A DNA stretch of 63,594 nucleotides, taken from assembly GCF_900177735.1 (NCBI RefSeq), contig NZ_FXBB01000015.1:1-63594 (forward strand), written 5' to 3'. Below are positions 15,928-24,387 of this stretch, in pieces (the first letter of the stretch is position 1; each line of letters starts with the position of its first letter). The translations under genes were made by a program, and so were the position numbers. Origin of the DNA: Dethiosulfovibrio salsuginis. Its GTDB lineage: Bacteria; Synergistota; Synergistia; Synergistales; Dethiosulfovibrionaceae. The notes beneath the pieces were generated by a model, which saw nothing but the letters and a program-made list of their open reading frames with translations, did no database searches and was not told the origin of the DNA.

Positions 15928-16926
15928 ATGAGAAAAATAAGTGTACTGGCGGCGTTTTTAGCGGTGGCTGTTCTCGCCGGGACGGCTTTGGCCTCTCAAT
16001 CGGTCAAGGCCTACACCACGCTGGAGGAGCCTCTGGCTAAGGCCCTGTTCGACCGGTTTACCGCTGACACGGGCATAGCGGTGGAATGGGTGAGGCTCTC
16101 AAGTGGCGAGGCTGTGGCCCGTATGGAGGCTGAAAAGGCAAATCCTCAGGCATCCGTGTGGGTCGGTGGGGTGGGAACGCTCCATATCGACGCTAAGGCC
16201 AAGGGTCTCACAGCTCCTTATCGCTCAAGGGTCGCCAAGAACGTGTCCCCCAAGCATAGGGACGCCGACGACTACTGGATAGGTCTCTACGTTGGTCCTA
16301 TAGCCTTCGCCATGAACACCGAGAGGGCCAAGGATCTGGGGCTCTCCATGCCCACCAGCTGGGCGGACATGATCAAGCCTGAGTACAAGGGATACATCAG
16401 GATGGCCAACCCCAGCACCTCCGGCACCGCCTACAACGTCATCACCAACGTGATCCGCATATTCGGCGGAGAGGAGCAGGGATTTGAGTATCTGGCCGCC
16501 CTGAACGCAAATATCGATCAGTACACCAAGTCCGGTTCCGCTCCCGGAAAGAACTGCGCCATAGGCGAGATCCCCATAGCCATAGGCTACCTTCACGACA
16601 TGATCCGTCTAAAGGAGCAGGGAGCTCCTATAGAGATAGCGGTACCCTCCGACGGAACTGGATTCGAGACAGCCTCTATGTCTATGGTCAAAAACGGCCC
16701 CAACCCCGTAGAGGGCAAGAAGCTCTACGACTGGGTGCTCGGAAAGACCGCCCAGGATATCGTAGCCCAGTGGTACGTTATTCCCCTCTCCGAGGAGGCC
16801 GAGGCCCCTAAGACCGGTTTCAGCCTAGCGACTATGGTCCTCGTCGATCAGGACGACCAGTGGGACGCGGCTAACAAAGCCCGCCTTGTGGAGCGTTGGA
16901 ACAAGGAGATCCCTGGAAACAAATAG
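15928..16926 (+). CDS. Periplasmic binding protein of a ferric-iron-type ABC importer
   Basis: A 332-residue protein with a clear signal peptide (MRKISVLAAFLAVAVLAGTALA). The mature part resembles FbpA/AfuA-type binding proteins: VKAYTTLEEPLAKALFDRFTADTGI at its N-terminus, WVGGVGTLHIDAKAKG, and IPIAIGYLHDMIRLKEQGAPIEIAVPSDGTG near the ligand hinge. AGGAGG lies upstream of the ATG. It is followed by a terminator and then the permease and ATPase genes. Ferric ion or a small organic anion are both possible ligands, because this family also binds phosphonates and putrescine. Confidence 0.85.
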   Translation: MRKISVLAAFLAVAVLAGTALASQSVKAYTTLEEPLAKALFDRFTADTGIAVEWVRLSSGEAVARMEAEKANPQASVWVGGVGTLHIDAKAKGLTAPYRSRVAKNVSPKHRDADDYWIGLYVGPIAFAMNTERAKDLGLSMPTSWADMIKPEYKGYIRMANPSTSGTAYNVITNVIRIFGGEEQGFEYLAALNANIDQYTKSGSAPGKNCAIGEIPIAIGYLHDMIRLKEQGAPIEIAVPSDGTGFETASMSMVKNGPNPVEGKKLYDWVLGKTAQDIVAQWYVIPLSEEAEAPKTGFSLATMVLVDQDDQWDAANKARLVERWNKEIPGNK

Positions 16927-16950
16927 TGTTTTCCGCCGTGGTATAAATCG

Positions 16951-16990
16951 GACAGGCGGGGCGGAGCTATGCGCCTCGTCTGTCTTTTTT
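16951..16990 (+). terminator. Strong intercistronic terminator between binding protein and permease
   Basis: Bases 16951-16963 pair with 16972-16984 (13 bp including two G-U), loop of 8, then six T. It should reduce readthrough so the binding protein is made in excess over the membrane subunits. An ATG inside it (16969) is not the permease start. Confidence 0.8.
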
Positions 16991-17007
16991 TAGGAGGTTG
17001 GAACTCT

Positions 17008-19200
17008 ATGTTCACTAAAAAGAGAGTATGGCTGGTGTTACTGTCTATAGCGATTTTCGCCCTGATGGACTGGTGGATAGTCAGCAACATCACTGGCTCT
17101 TTCCTGTCCCTTCAGGAGGGCAGTCGCAGTCAGATGATGGAGACCACCGTCGAGTCCGTTCCCGACCAGGACGTAGATGGCTGGATCCATAGGTTGATGA
17201 AAGGCGATCGGCCTTTCGATCTGGTTTACGTCCAAGGCCTTCCTGGGCTGGACGAGAGTGTGGAGGTCCACGGCGAGGGCTCGATTTTAGATTACTATAG
17301 CTCCTCCGTAGGGGTTGGCCCTTTCGATAGGGCGGTGGAGAGCGTTTCCTACAACGAGCCTTTCACCTTCGCCTCCTCGGCCAACTGGGGTGACGGTCCC
17401 AGGCAGGTGGTGTTCGCCCCGGTGAAAGATTCGGAGGGCTACGTGTCCTCTATGGCGGTGTTCGCCTTCCCCATCTCCGGCGACCTGGGCTATCTGAGGC
17501 TTGTTAGGGGCCTTGGACTGCTGGCTCTGGCTTTTTTCTCCGTGATGATTATGGTAGGCCAGTTCAGTCGAGATCCTTTCACCGGATACGTTATCTTCGG
17601 TCTGTTCGCCATGGTGGCGGTTTTCGTGGCCTATCCTCTCTTCGAGGCGGTGAGGCTGACCTTTATGAAAGACGGTGCCTTTTCCCTGGAGACCTGGAGG
17701 TCCGTCCTGAGGGGGCGACAGTATATGGACGCCCTGAAGGGCAGTATCTCCCTTGGGGTTTTGACGGCGACCTGTTCAACTTTGGTGGGGTTCCTGTTCG
17801 CCTTTATCCTAGGTCGAACCAGGATAGCTGGCAAAAAGTTCTTCGGTGCCATGGCGACTCTGCCGGTAATATCGCCGCCTTTCTCTTTAACCCTGTCGGT
17901 TATCCTGCTGTTTGGGAACAACGGTCTCGTAACGAAACAGTTTTTAGGTCTCGACGGCGTGAGCGTCTACGGTCTGCCTGGGCTGGTTCTGGTCCAGACC
18001 ATGGGGATGTTCCCTATAGCCTTTTTAACCATGGCCGGGATACTGGAGTCCATCGATTCGACCCTGGAGGACGCCGCTATGGACCTGAGCGCCAACAAGT
18101 GGACGACTTTCTCAACTGTGACACTGCCTCTGGCCATGCCGGGGATACTGAGCGCCTGGCTGCTGGTGTTCACCAACTCCCTTGCCGATTTCGCCAATCC
18201 TCTAATTCTGTCGGGGAGCTTCCGGGTCCTGTCCGTCGAGGCCTATATGGAGGTCACAGGGATGAACCGTCTGGACACAGGGGCGGCTCTGTCGATTATG
18301 TTGCTTCTGCCCACCCTTACCGCATTTTTGGTCCAGCGTTTCTGGGTTACCCGACGGTCTTTCGTCACAGTGACGGGAAAGCCTTCCGGCAGGCTAACAG
18401 AGCTGACCTCAAGACCCGTTAAGGTAGCCCTTGTGACCGCTATGGTGCTGATAGTCGCCTTTTTGCTGTCCCTCTACGGGACCATCGTTGCGGGGTGTTT
18501 CGTCAAAAACTGGGGTATAGACTACAGCTTCAGCCTTGAGAATATAGTCGAGGCTTTCCAGAGGGGAAAGACCGCCCTAATGGACACCACAATGTTGGCC
18601 GCCATGGCGACGCCTATCGCCGGTATCACCAGCATGATAGCGGCTTTGATGTTGGTTCGCAGGAAATTCCCGGGCAAGAGGTTTCTTGAGGCCCTCATAA
18701 TGACCCCTTTCGCCCTTCCCGGGACGTTGGTAGGTATCAGCTATATTCTGGCCTTCAACAAGGCCCCTATCATACTGGTTGGGACCGCGGCGATTATAGT
18801 CATAAACTACGTGGTGAGAGAGCTCCCCGTGGGTGTAGAGGGAGGAGTGGCCTCTTTAAGGCAGATAGATCCCTCCATAGAGGAGGCGGCCCAGGATCTC
18901 GGTGCCGACAGTCCTACGGTGTTTAGGACCGTTGTATTACCTCTAATCCGCCCGGCCTTTATATCGAGCCTTTCCTACACCTTCGTGAGGGCCATGACCG
19001 CCGTCAGCGCTGTCATTTTCCTTATATCGGCCCGGTGGTATCACCTGACGGTGCTCATATACAACTTTTCCGAGAACCTTCGGTTCGGCCTTGCAAGCGT
19101 GCTGGCCACCACCTTGATAGTAATAGTCCTTGGGACCTTCGGCCTGATGAGGCTCCTGGTCCGTCGCAACGAAAACCTTGAGAAAAGCCTCAGCCTATAG
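17008..19200 (+). CDS. Ferric-iron-type ABC importer permease, fused double domain
   Basis: A 730-residue permease with two BPD_transp_1 domains in tandem, each with the EAA-type loop: LEDAAMDLSANKWTTFSTVTLPLAMPGI and IEEAAQDLGADSPTVFRTVVLPLIRPAF. This is the layout of FbpB/SfuB-type fused permeases. An extra N-terminal region of about 180 residues holds a membrane helix, a soluble sensor-like stretch and a second helix, which is longer than usual. ATG at 17008 is chosen because TTAGGAGG lies 11 bases upstream; the earlier in-frame ATG at 16969 lies inside the terminator hairpin. The ATPase gene begins 12 bases after its stop. Confidence 0.88.
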   Translation: MFTKKRVWLVLLSIAIFALMDWWIVSNITGSFLSLQEGSRSQMMETTVESVPDQDVDGWIHRLMKGDRPFDLVYVQGLPGLDESVEVHGEGSILDYYSSSVGVGPFDRAVESVSYNEPFTFASSANWGDGPRQVVFAPVKDSEGYVSSMAVFAFPISGDLGYLRLVRGLGLLALAFFSVMIMVGQFSRDPFTGYVIFGLFAMVAVFVAYPLFEAVRLTFMKDGAFSLETWRSVLRGRQYMDALKGSISLGVLTATCSTLVGFLFAFILGRTRIAGKKFFGAMATLPVISPPFSLTLSVILLFGNNGLVTKQFLGLDGVSVYGLPGLVLVQTMGMFPIAFLTMAGILESIDSTLEDAAMDLSANKWTTFSTVTLPLAMPGILSAWLLVFTNSLADFANPLILSGSFRVLSVEAYMEVTGMNRLDTGAALSIMLLLPTLTAFLVQRFWVTRRSFVTVTGKPSGRLTELTSRPVKVALVTAMVLIVAFLLSLYGTIVAGCFVKNWGIDYSFSLENIVEAFQRGKTALMDTTMLAAMATPIAGITSMIAALMLVRRKFPGKRFLEALIMTPFALPGTLVGISYILAFNKAPIILVGTAAIIVINYVVRELPVGVEGGVASLRQIDPSIEEAAQDLGADSPTVFRTVVLPLIRPAFISSLSYTFVRAMTAVSAVIFLISARWYHLTVLIYNFSENLRFGLASVLATTLIVIVLGTFGLMRLLVRRNENLEKSLSL

Positions 19201-19212
19201 GGGGAGTTTAAG

Positions 19213-20304
19213 ATGAACCATCACAGCAAAAGGGTCGCCCTTGAAGGGGTGGCAAAGGTGTTTAAAGATCCTACCGCCGGGAGGAACGTCACCGCCGTCA
19301 AGGACTCGGATTTCGTCATAGAGCCAGGGGAGCTGGTGACCCTTTTAGGGCCTTCCGGCTGCGGAAAGACCACCACCCTCAGGATGATAGGGGGATTTGA
19401 GGTTCCCACCAGAGGCAGGATATTTATAGGCTCCGACGACGTGACCTATCTGCCTCCAAACCAGAGGGACACGGCGATGGTGTTCCAGAGCTACGGCCTT
19501 TTTCCCCACATGAACGTCTTCGACAACGTGGCCTACGGCCTTAAGCTCCGAAAGGTGCCGTCTCAGGATATAGAAAAAAAGGTGACCGAGTTTTTGAGGA
19601 TGGTGGGCTTGGAGGAACTGGCAAAGAGGCCCCCTTCGAGGCTTTCGGGAGGTCAGCAGCAGAGGGTGGCACTGGCTAGGTCCCTGATAGTGGAGCCAGG
19701 GGTGCTGCTCCTGGACGAGCCTCTTTCCAATCTGGACGCCCTCCTCAGGGAGCAGATGAGGGTGGAGATACGGCGGATCCAAAAAAGCCTCAACATCACC
19801 GCGGTATACGTTACCCACGACAGAGTGGAGGCCATGAGCCTTTCCGATAGGGTTATCGTCATGGACAGAGGTGAGGTCGTCCAGATAGGGACTCCCTCCC
19901 AGATATACTGCGATCCGGTCAGCTCCTTCGTGGCTGGCTTTGTGGGGAAGGTGGCCTTTTTCCCCGGCAAGGTAGTGGAAATTATGGAAGGGCGTCACAG
20001 GGTTTTGGTCAAGGGGATGGAGTACTCCCTGTCTTTGGCCTCCCCTGAGCTCAAAGAAGGGGATCAGTGCAACGTGATGTGTCGCCCCGAATCTCTGGTC
20101 ATGGACGAGCCGGGGAAGGGGGTCACCGACGGCAAGGTGATAACCAACGTCTACCTCGGCCACAGTCTCGAGAGCTACGTCGACACCGACCTAGGGGAGA
20201 TGTTGGTCCAGATAGATAACCCAGGAGGCAAGAGGATCTACGCCGAGGGAGAGCCGGTTTCCGTCGGTTTTAACCCTGACTGTGCCAAGGCTCTGCCCCT
20301 TTAG
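19213..20304 (+). CDS. Ferric-iron-type ABC importer ATPase
   Basis: A 363-residue ABC ATPase of the CysA/PotA/FbpC group with Walker A GPSGCGKTTTLRMIGG (near residue 44), Q-loop FQSYGLFPHM, signature LSGGQQQRVALARSL (near 140) and LLLDEPLSNLD. A C-terminal TOBE regulatory domain (about 270-360) follows. It completes the importer with 15928-16926 and 17008-19200. Its TAG stop lies 5 bases before a half copy of the dispersed inverted-repeat element. Confidence 0.9.
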   Translation: MNHHSKRVALEGVAKVFKDPTAGRNVTAVKDSDFVIEPGELVTLLGPSGCGKTTTLRMIGGFEVPTRGRIFIGSDDVTYLPPNQRDTAMVFQSYGLFPHMNVFDNVAYGLKLRKVPSQDIEKKVTEFLRMVGLEELAKRPPSRLSGGQQQRVALARSLIVEPGVLLLDEPLSNLDALLREQMRVEIRRIQKSLNITAVYVTHDRVEAMSLSDRVIVMDRGEVVQIGTPSQIYCDPVSSFVAGFVGKVAFFPGKVVEIMEGRHRVLVKGMEYSLSLASPELKEGDQCNVMCRPESLVMDEPGKGVTDGKVITNVYLGHSLESYVDTDLGEMLVQIDNPGGKRIYAEGEPVSVGFNPDCAKALPL

Positions 20305-20309
20305 GATCT

Positions 20310-20380
20310 ATTGGGCGAAACAGGGCGCAGGCGGGACGGTCTCTCCGAGGGGACTCAAGTGTGAGTTTTTAGAGGTTCCC
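20310..20380 (+). repeat. Half copy of the ~250-bp dispersed inverted-repeat element
   Basis: About 71 bases match the right part of the copy at 31744-31991 almost exactly (TTGGGCGAAACAGGGCG... to the TTTTTAGAGGTTCCC end). The left arm and the central hairpins are missing. It begins 5 bases after an ABC ATPase stop codon. Confidence 0.85.
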
Positions 20381-20421
20381 TATTAGTGTTTGTGATGGCA
20401 TTCTCTATTCTTAATATCCCA

Positions 20422-20450
20422 TTGGCATATTCCCAACTCTCCTGTATGAT
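20422..20450 (+). promoter_or_regulatory. Sigma-70 promoter for the GltD-like gene
   Basis: TTGGCA (20422-20427), 17-base spacer, TATGAT (20445-20450). Just downstream, TTTATGTCCGA (20453-20463) is repeated before the malic enzyme gene (26097-26107). Confidence 0.6.
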
Positions 20451-20498
20451 GCTTTATGTCCGACCATGTTGTATATTGGATACAAAGGAGATGCTTTT

Positions 20499-21689
20499 AT
20501 GGAGATGCACATGATAGATGAGGCTCGCCGCTGTATAAGGTGTGGAGCCTGCGTTAGAGGATGCCCCGTTCATACGGAGATACCGGAGATGATTCGACTG
20601 CTGATGGACGGTCAGATACTTTCCGCCGGGGAGATGCTTTTCCACAACAACCCTCTGTCGGTGGTCTGTTCACTGGTCTGTCCCCAGGAGAAACAGTGTG
20701 AGGGCCACTGCGTTTTGGGCAATAAGGGAGCCCCTATCCGTATCAGCGATATAGAGCACTACATATCGTCGTTCTATCTGAACGTGATGAACCTGGAGCC
20801 AACCGCAAAGAAGGGCAAGAGCGTAGCCATAATAGGATCGGGCCCGGCTGGGATAACCATAGCTTTTCTCATGGCGTTGAGGGGCTACGATATAACGATC
20901 TATGAGGGAAAGGACCAGATAGGAGGGGTGTTGCGATACGGCATACCACAGTTCCGTCTGCCCAAGGAGGTCATAGACAGGCTGGATATGCAGCTTAGGC
21001 GTCTTGGGGTGGTGATCCGTCCCAACACCACCATAGGGACAAGCATCACCATGGACGATCTTTTCAGGGACGGCTTCTCAGCCGTGTTCGTTGGAACCGG
21101 GGTGTGGCGTCCCAGGCCCTTATCCATCCCAGGGGAGTCGCTGGGGCATTGTCATTTCGCCATCGACTACCTTAAAAATCCCGACGTCTATCGTCTTGGC
21201 AACAAAGTCTGCGTCATAGGGGCTGGAAATACCGCCATGGACGTGGCCAGGACGGCCCTCAGGCATGGGGTTAAGGACGTTATAGTCATGTACCGAAAGG
21301 GCTGGGACGATATGCCTGCAAGAAAGATAGAGGTTGAATACGCCCAGATAGACGGGGTGCAGTTCATGCTGGATGCCTCCCCTGTGTCCATAAACCGAAA
21401 GGGAGTCAGGTTTTCCAGGGATGGCGAGGAGGATTTTCTGGACTGCGATTCGGTCATAGTGGCGGTGAGCCAGGGGCCTAGGTCCCTGATAGGATCGGAG
21501 AAGGACGGCATAGAGGAGAGGCAGGGATTTTTGGTAGCAGACGAGTGTGGCAGAACCTCCCGCCCGGGGGTCTTCGCCTCCGGCGATGTGGTCACCGGGG
21601 CGAAGACCGTGGTCGAGGCGGTAAGGTTCTCAAAGAAGGTCGTCGAGGCTATGGATTCCTACCTGAGCGGTGAAGGTGTCACGGACTGA
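20499..21689 (+). CDS. GltD-like NAD(P)H oxidoreductase with iron-sulfur N-terminus
   Basis: A 396-residue protein like the glutamate synthase small subunit. The N-terminal cluster-binding region is CIRCGACVRGCPVH, with further cysteines at CSLVCPQEKQCEGHC. FAD binding is at IIGSGPAGITIAF and NAD(P)H binding at VCVIGAGNTAMDVART. A second FAD motif (GVFASGDVVTGA) lies near the end. No GltB partner is present, so it is probably a stand-alone electron-transfer subunit, such as an NfnB-like or GltD-family flavoprotein that supplies reducing power to an unknown partner. ATG at 20499 has AAAGGAG 8 bases upstream. It converges with and overlaps the next gene's tail by 31 bases. Confidence 0.82.
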   Translation: MEMHMIDEARRCIRCGACVRGCPVHTEIPEMIRLLMDGQILSAGEMLFHNNPLSVVCSLVCPQEKQCEGHCVLGNKGAPIRISDIEHYISSFYLNVMNLEPTAKKGKSVAIIGSGPAGITIAFLMALRGYDITIYEGKDQIGGVLRYGIPQFRLPKEVIDRLDMQLRRLGVVIRPNTTIGTSITMDDLFRDGFSAVFVGTGVWRPRPLSIPGESLGHCHFAIDYLKNPDVYRLGNKVCVIGAGNTAMDVARTALRHGVKDVIVMYRKGWDDMPARKIEVEYAQIDGVQFMLDASPVSINRKGVRFSRDGEEDFLDCDSVIVAVSQGPRSLIGSEKDGIEERQGFLVADECGRTSRPGVFASGDVVTGAKTVVEAVRFSKKVVEAMDSYLSGEGVTD

Positions 21690-23641
21690 ACTATAGAGTC
21701 CCACACCGCCGTGACCGCCTCTCCTCGGTAGACCATGGTGTCCATCGGTCCGTCCCAGGGGGTTTTTGTCTCGTCCCAGTCGGGGAAGTTTACCTTTATG
21801 AGCCTCACAAGCTCCGATCTTGAGACGAAGTTGGTGCCCTCGCTGCGGTAGTTTTTTCCGAAGGCCTTAGCCAGCATGTCCATGACCTGAAACTCCTCCA
21901 TCGGGAGGATGGCCCCGAACATCTTTGGGGACATAGGCTCCAGAAAGCCGTAGAGTGTTGCCGCCTGGACGCCCCTCCAGTGGCGGTGGTCCAGCCCTAC
22001 GTCGTGGAAGGAGAAAAGGGATATCCTGCTTCTGCCCTTTAAAATTTCGTCCTGCACCAGTATGACCGGCAGGTCTCTAGGCTGAAGGCCGTATCTCGCC
22101 GACAGGGCCGCCGTGGCACCGGCGGCCTGTCCTGTGAGCAAGGTTATAGGCTGTAGCCTGGTGGCACCGTTGGCCAGCCTCGAGACCGACAGGTTTTTCT
22201 CCGCCGCCAGAAGTCCGTCCACTTTCTCCGGTATTAAAGTACCGTAGGGAACCTGAAATACCCCTTCGTCGGACCTCCACTGGTGGGGATAGTCCTCTAT
22301 CGTCTCGTTTAGATACGATTCCAGGCTTCCTCTTAGCCTGGATCCGTGGATATCCATAGGATACTCTCCTAAGGCTATGGAGTTGGTTCTGTTGACGAGA
22401 GCTCTGCCGAGCTGAGGGGATCTGGCGGAGCTCTTCGCTGTTAAGGTCTCGATCCCTACGATCCTCCGGCTCTCCCGGACGTAGGGAATCGGCGGGAAGT
22501 GGGCCAGCAGTCCATCGTTGCCGTCGTCCAGGACGATAGCTCTCTCCCTGACCGAGTCTCCTCTGCCGTCGTAGCCCTGGGAAAGGTCTACCGTCCAGTC
22601 GGTCATTCCAAGCTCGGTCTGGATATAGTGGATCAGCCGGAGGGTCCGGTTTACCGCCTCGCCGTTGATGAGCCTGCGGTAATCCCTGTCCTCCAGGTAC
22701 CTAGCGGTGAGGCCCGTATGGTCCCCTCCGTTGCCCGGCACGTCGTTGCCCCAGTTGAGCCCCGTCCTGGTTATCCACTTCCATGTCTCCGAGTCCCCTC
22801 CATCGATAGGGTGAGGATTTTCCCGGTCCGGCAGTCCTCGATAGGCTTTGAAGCTTGGGACGTCGAAGGGGTAGTTTCCCGGCCAGGTGGAGCCGTCAAG
22901 CCTGACTACCTTTCTGAATCTCCCTACGTCTCTCCGGTATCCCTCCGGTTCCTTCGCCGTCAGTTCAGGCCCTATGTTACTTTGCTCCCTGATAACCGCT
23001 ACCCAGGTTATGTCCTGGATCTCTCCGTCCAGGTTTATGTTAGGGGACACCGAGTTGCCCGATCTGTATCTGGCCGGGGTTAGAGGTATAAAATCGCCAC
23101 ACTCGGTGGCGTCGATGGTGACCTGCCCTTTTAAGGTGGTCTCTACCCCGTTTTGGTCCCTGAAGGAGACTCCCTTTACCCTGTTTCCGTCCATAACAGC
23201 CTTGATGACCTCTTGGTGAAGGTAGAGGTCTACCTTACCGGGCTTTGCGGTGGACAGCATCTCCAGGAGAATGGCCTCCGCCACCACCGGTTCCGCCGCT
23301 ATGGTGTCGGTGGCCCAGTAGCATATGTTGCTCGCCGTCCCTGTGGCATCGTAGCTTTCCCTGATCCTCTGTATAAACTCCAGGTAGATTCCCGAACGGT
23401 TGTGGGTCACGTCGTCCATGGTGGAGACCGCCGCCGCGGTTATCTGACCGCCAACCCATCCTGTCTCCTCCACCAGGGCCACCGAAGCTCCCGATCTGGC
23501 TGCCTGCACCGCCGCCGCCGACCCTCCCGATCCAGCTCCTACTATAATCACGTCGTAGGCTTTACCCTCGCCGTTCGCTGAGGCGGGATGTGCAGCTAGG
23601 ATAGGGATAATCGCTAAACATAACGCTAAAAATCGTCTCAA
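21659..23641 (-). CDS. Exported FAD-dependent oxidoreductase
   Basis: A 660-residue protein with a signal peptide (MRRFLALCLAIIPILAAHPASA) followed at once by a Rossmann FAD motif (YDVIIVGAGSGGSAAAVQAARSG). GWVGGQITAAAVSTMDD matches the FAD_oxidored (PF12831) family, and LANGATRLQPITLLTGQAAGATAALSA is its second dinucleotide region. The last ~130 residues look like a separate helical domain. The substrate is unknown; secreted relatives often work with cytochromes or on polymer substrates. The start is TTG 23641 with AAAGGAG upstream. Its 3' end overlaps the opposing gene. Confidence 0.82.
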   Translation of the reverse strand: MRRFLALCLAIIPILAAHPASANGEGKAYDVIIVGAGSGGSAAAVQAARSGASVALVEETGWVGGQITAAAVSTMDDVTHNRSGIYLEFIQRIRESYDATGTASNICYWATDTIAAEPVVAEAILLEMLSTAKPGKVDLYLHQEVIKAVMDGNRVKGVSFRDQNGVETTLKGQVTIDATECGDFIPLTPARYRSGNSVSPNINLDGEIQDITWVAVIREQSNIGPELTAKEPEGYRRDVGRFRKVVRLDGSTWPGNYPFDVPSFKAYRGLPDRENPHPIDGGDSETWKWITRTGLNWGNDVPGNGGDHTGLTARYLEDRDYRRLINGEAVNRTLRLIHYIQTELGMTDWTVDLSQGYDGRGDSVRERAIVLDDGNDGLLAHFPPIPYVRESRRIVGIETLTAKSSARSPQLGRALVNRTNSIALGEYPMDIHGSRLRGSLESYLNETIEDYPHQWRSDEGVFQVPYGTLIPEKVDGLLAAEKNLSVSRLANGATRLQPITLLTGQAAGATAALSARYGLQPRDLPVILVQDEILKGRSRISLFSFHDVGLDHRHWRGVQAATLYGFLEPMSPKMFGAILPMEEFQVMDMLAKAFGKNYRSEGTNFVSRSELVRLIKVNFPDWDETKTPWDGPMDTMVYRGEAVTAVWDSIVQSVTPSPLR

Positions 23642-23718
23642 TCTGTTTGTTCTCCTTTGTATTTAGGGTAGTTTTACAACAGTAAAGCCGAGTATGGCCT
23701 GTTTCCAAAGGATCATGC

Positions 23719-24387
23719 CTAAATAATCCTGTAGAGGTTTATCGGTCGTCCTACGGACCGGTGTTCCTGATCCACCGAGGCCTGGCCTATGGATACCAGG
23801 TGTTCCAGGTATCGCCTTGCTGTTACCCTCGAGACTCCCGTTGTGGCGGCTACCTCGTCCGCCGAGAGTCCTAGGTCCGATTCGTTAAGGCAGCACAGGA
23901 CTTTCTCAAGCTGTATGGCGCTTAGCCCTTTAGGCAGGCACCCATCTCTGGTCCTCCTGGCTTCCCGTCTCATTATGCTGTCTATGTCCTTTTGATCCAG
24001 CTCGCCTTTCTTTTTGAGGTAGGTTCTGTAGCCCTCCATCGCCTGGCTCAGCCTTTCGTAGGTGAAGGGCTTTACGACGTAGTCGAAGGCCCCAAGCCTC
24101 ATGACCTCCCGAACAGTATCTATCTCGTGGGCCGCCGATACCACGATGACGTCCAGATCCCTTCTGTCCTGTCTTATGCGCCTTAATGTCTCCAGGCCGT
24201 CCAGTTCAGCCATGTATATGTCCATTATTACGAGGTCTATATCGGTTCCCTTCAGTGCCTCAAGGGCCTCCTTGCCGTTTTGGGCCGTGGCCTCCACGGT
24301 GAAGCCGGAGAAAGATTGGACAAACCGTCTGTGTATATCCATGACCATAGGGTCGTCCTCGACGATCATAAGCCTTATGGGGTTCAA
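23719..24387 (-). CDS. Response regulator, CitB/DcuR type
   Basis: A 222-residue regulator. The receiver domain (1-120) has acidic residues EDD near 10-12, phospho-acceptor Asp in LVIMDIYMAELDG, and the K of VVKPFTYERL. The C-terminal domain is a helix-turn-helix of the CitB class (LGLSADEVAATTGVSRVTARRYLEHLV). The start is TTG overlapping the kinase stop by 4 bases (TTGA), so translation is coupled. The adjacent divergent citrate/malate genes are the obvious targets. Confidence 0.88.
   Translation of the reverse strand: MNPIRLMIVEDDPMVMDIHRRFVQSFSGFTVEATAQNGKEALEALKGTDIDLVIMDIYMAELDGLETLRRIRQDRRDLDVIVVSAAHEIDTVREVMRLGAFDYVVKPFTYERLSQAMEGYRTYLKKKGELDQKDIDSIMRREARRTRDGCLPKGLSAIQLEKVLCCLNESDLGLSADEVAATTGVSRVTARRYLEHLVSIGQASVDQEHRSVGRPINLYRII

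Noticed and set aside
16969-17007. Permease start at the ATG at 16969
   Set aside because: It lies in the loop of a terminator hairpin with no ribosome site; the ATG at 17008 has AGGAGG.
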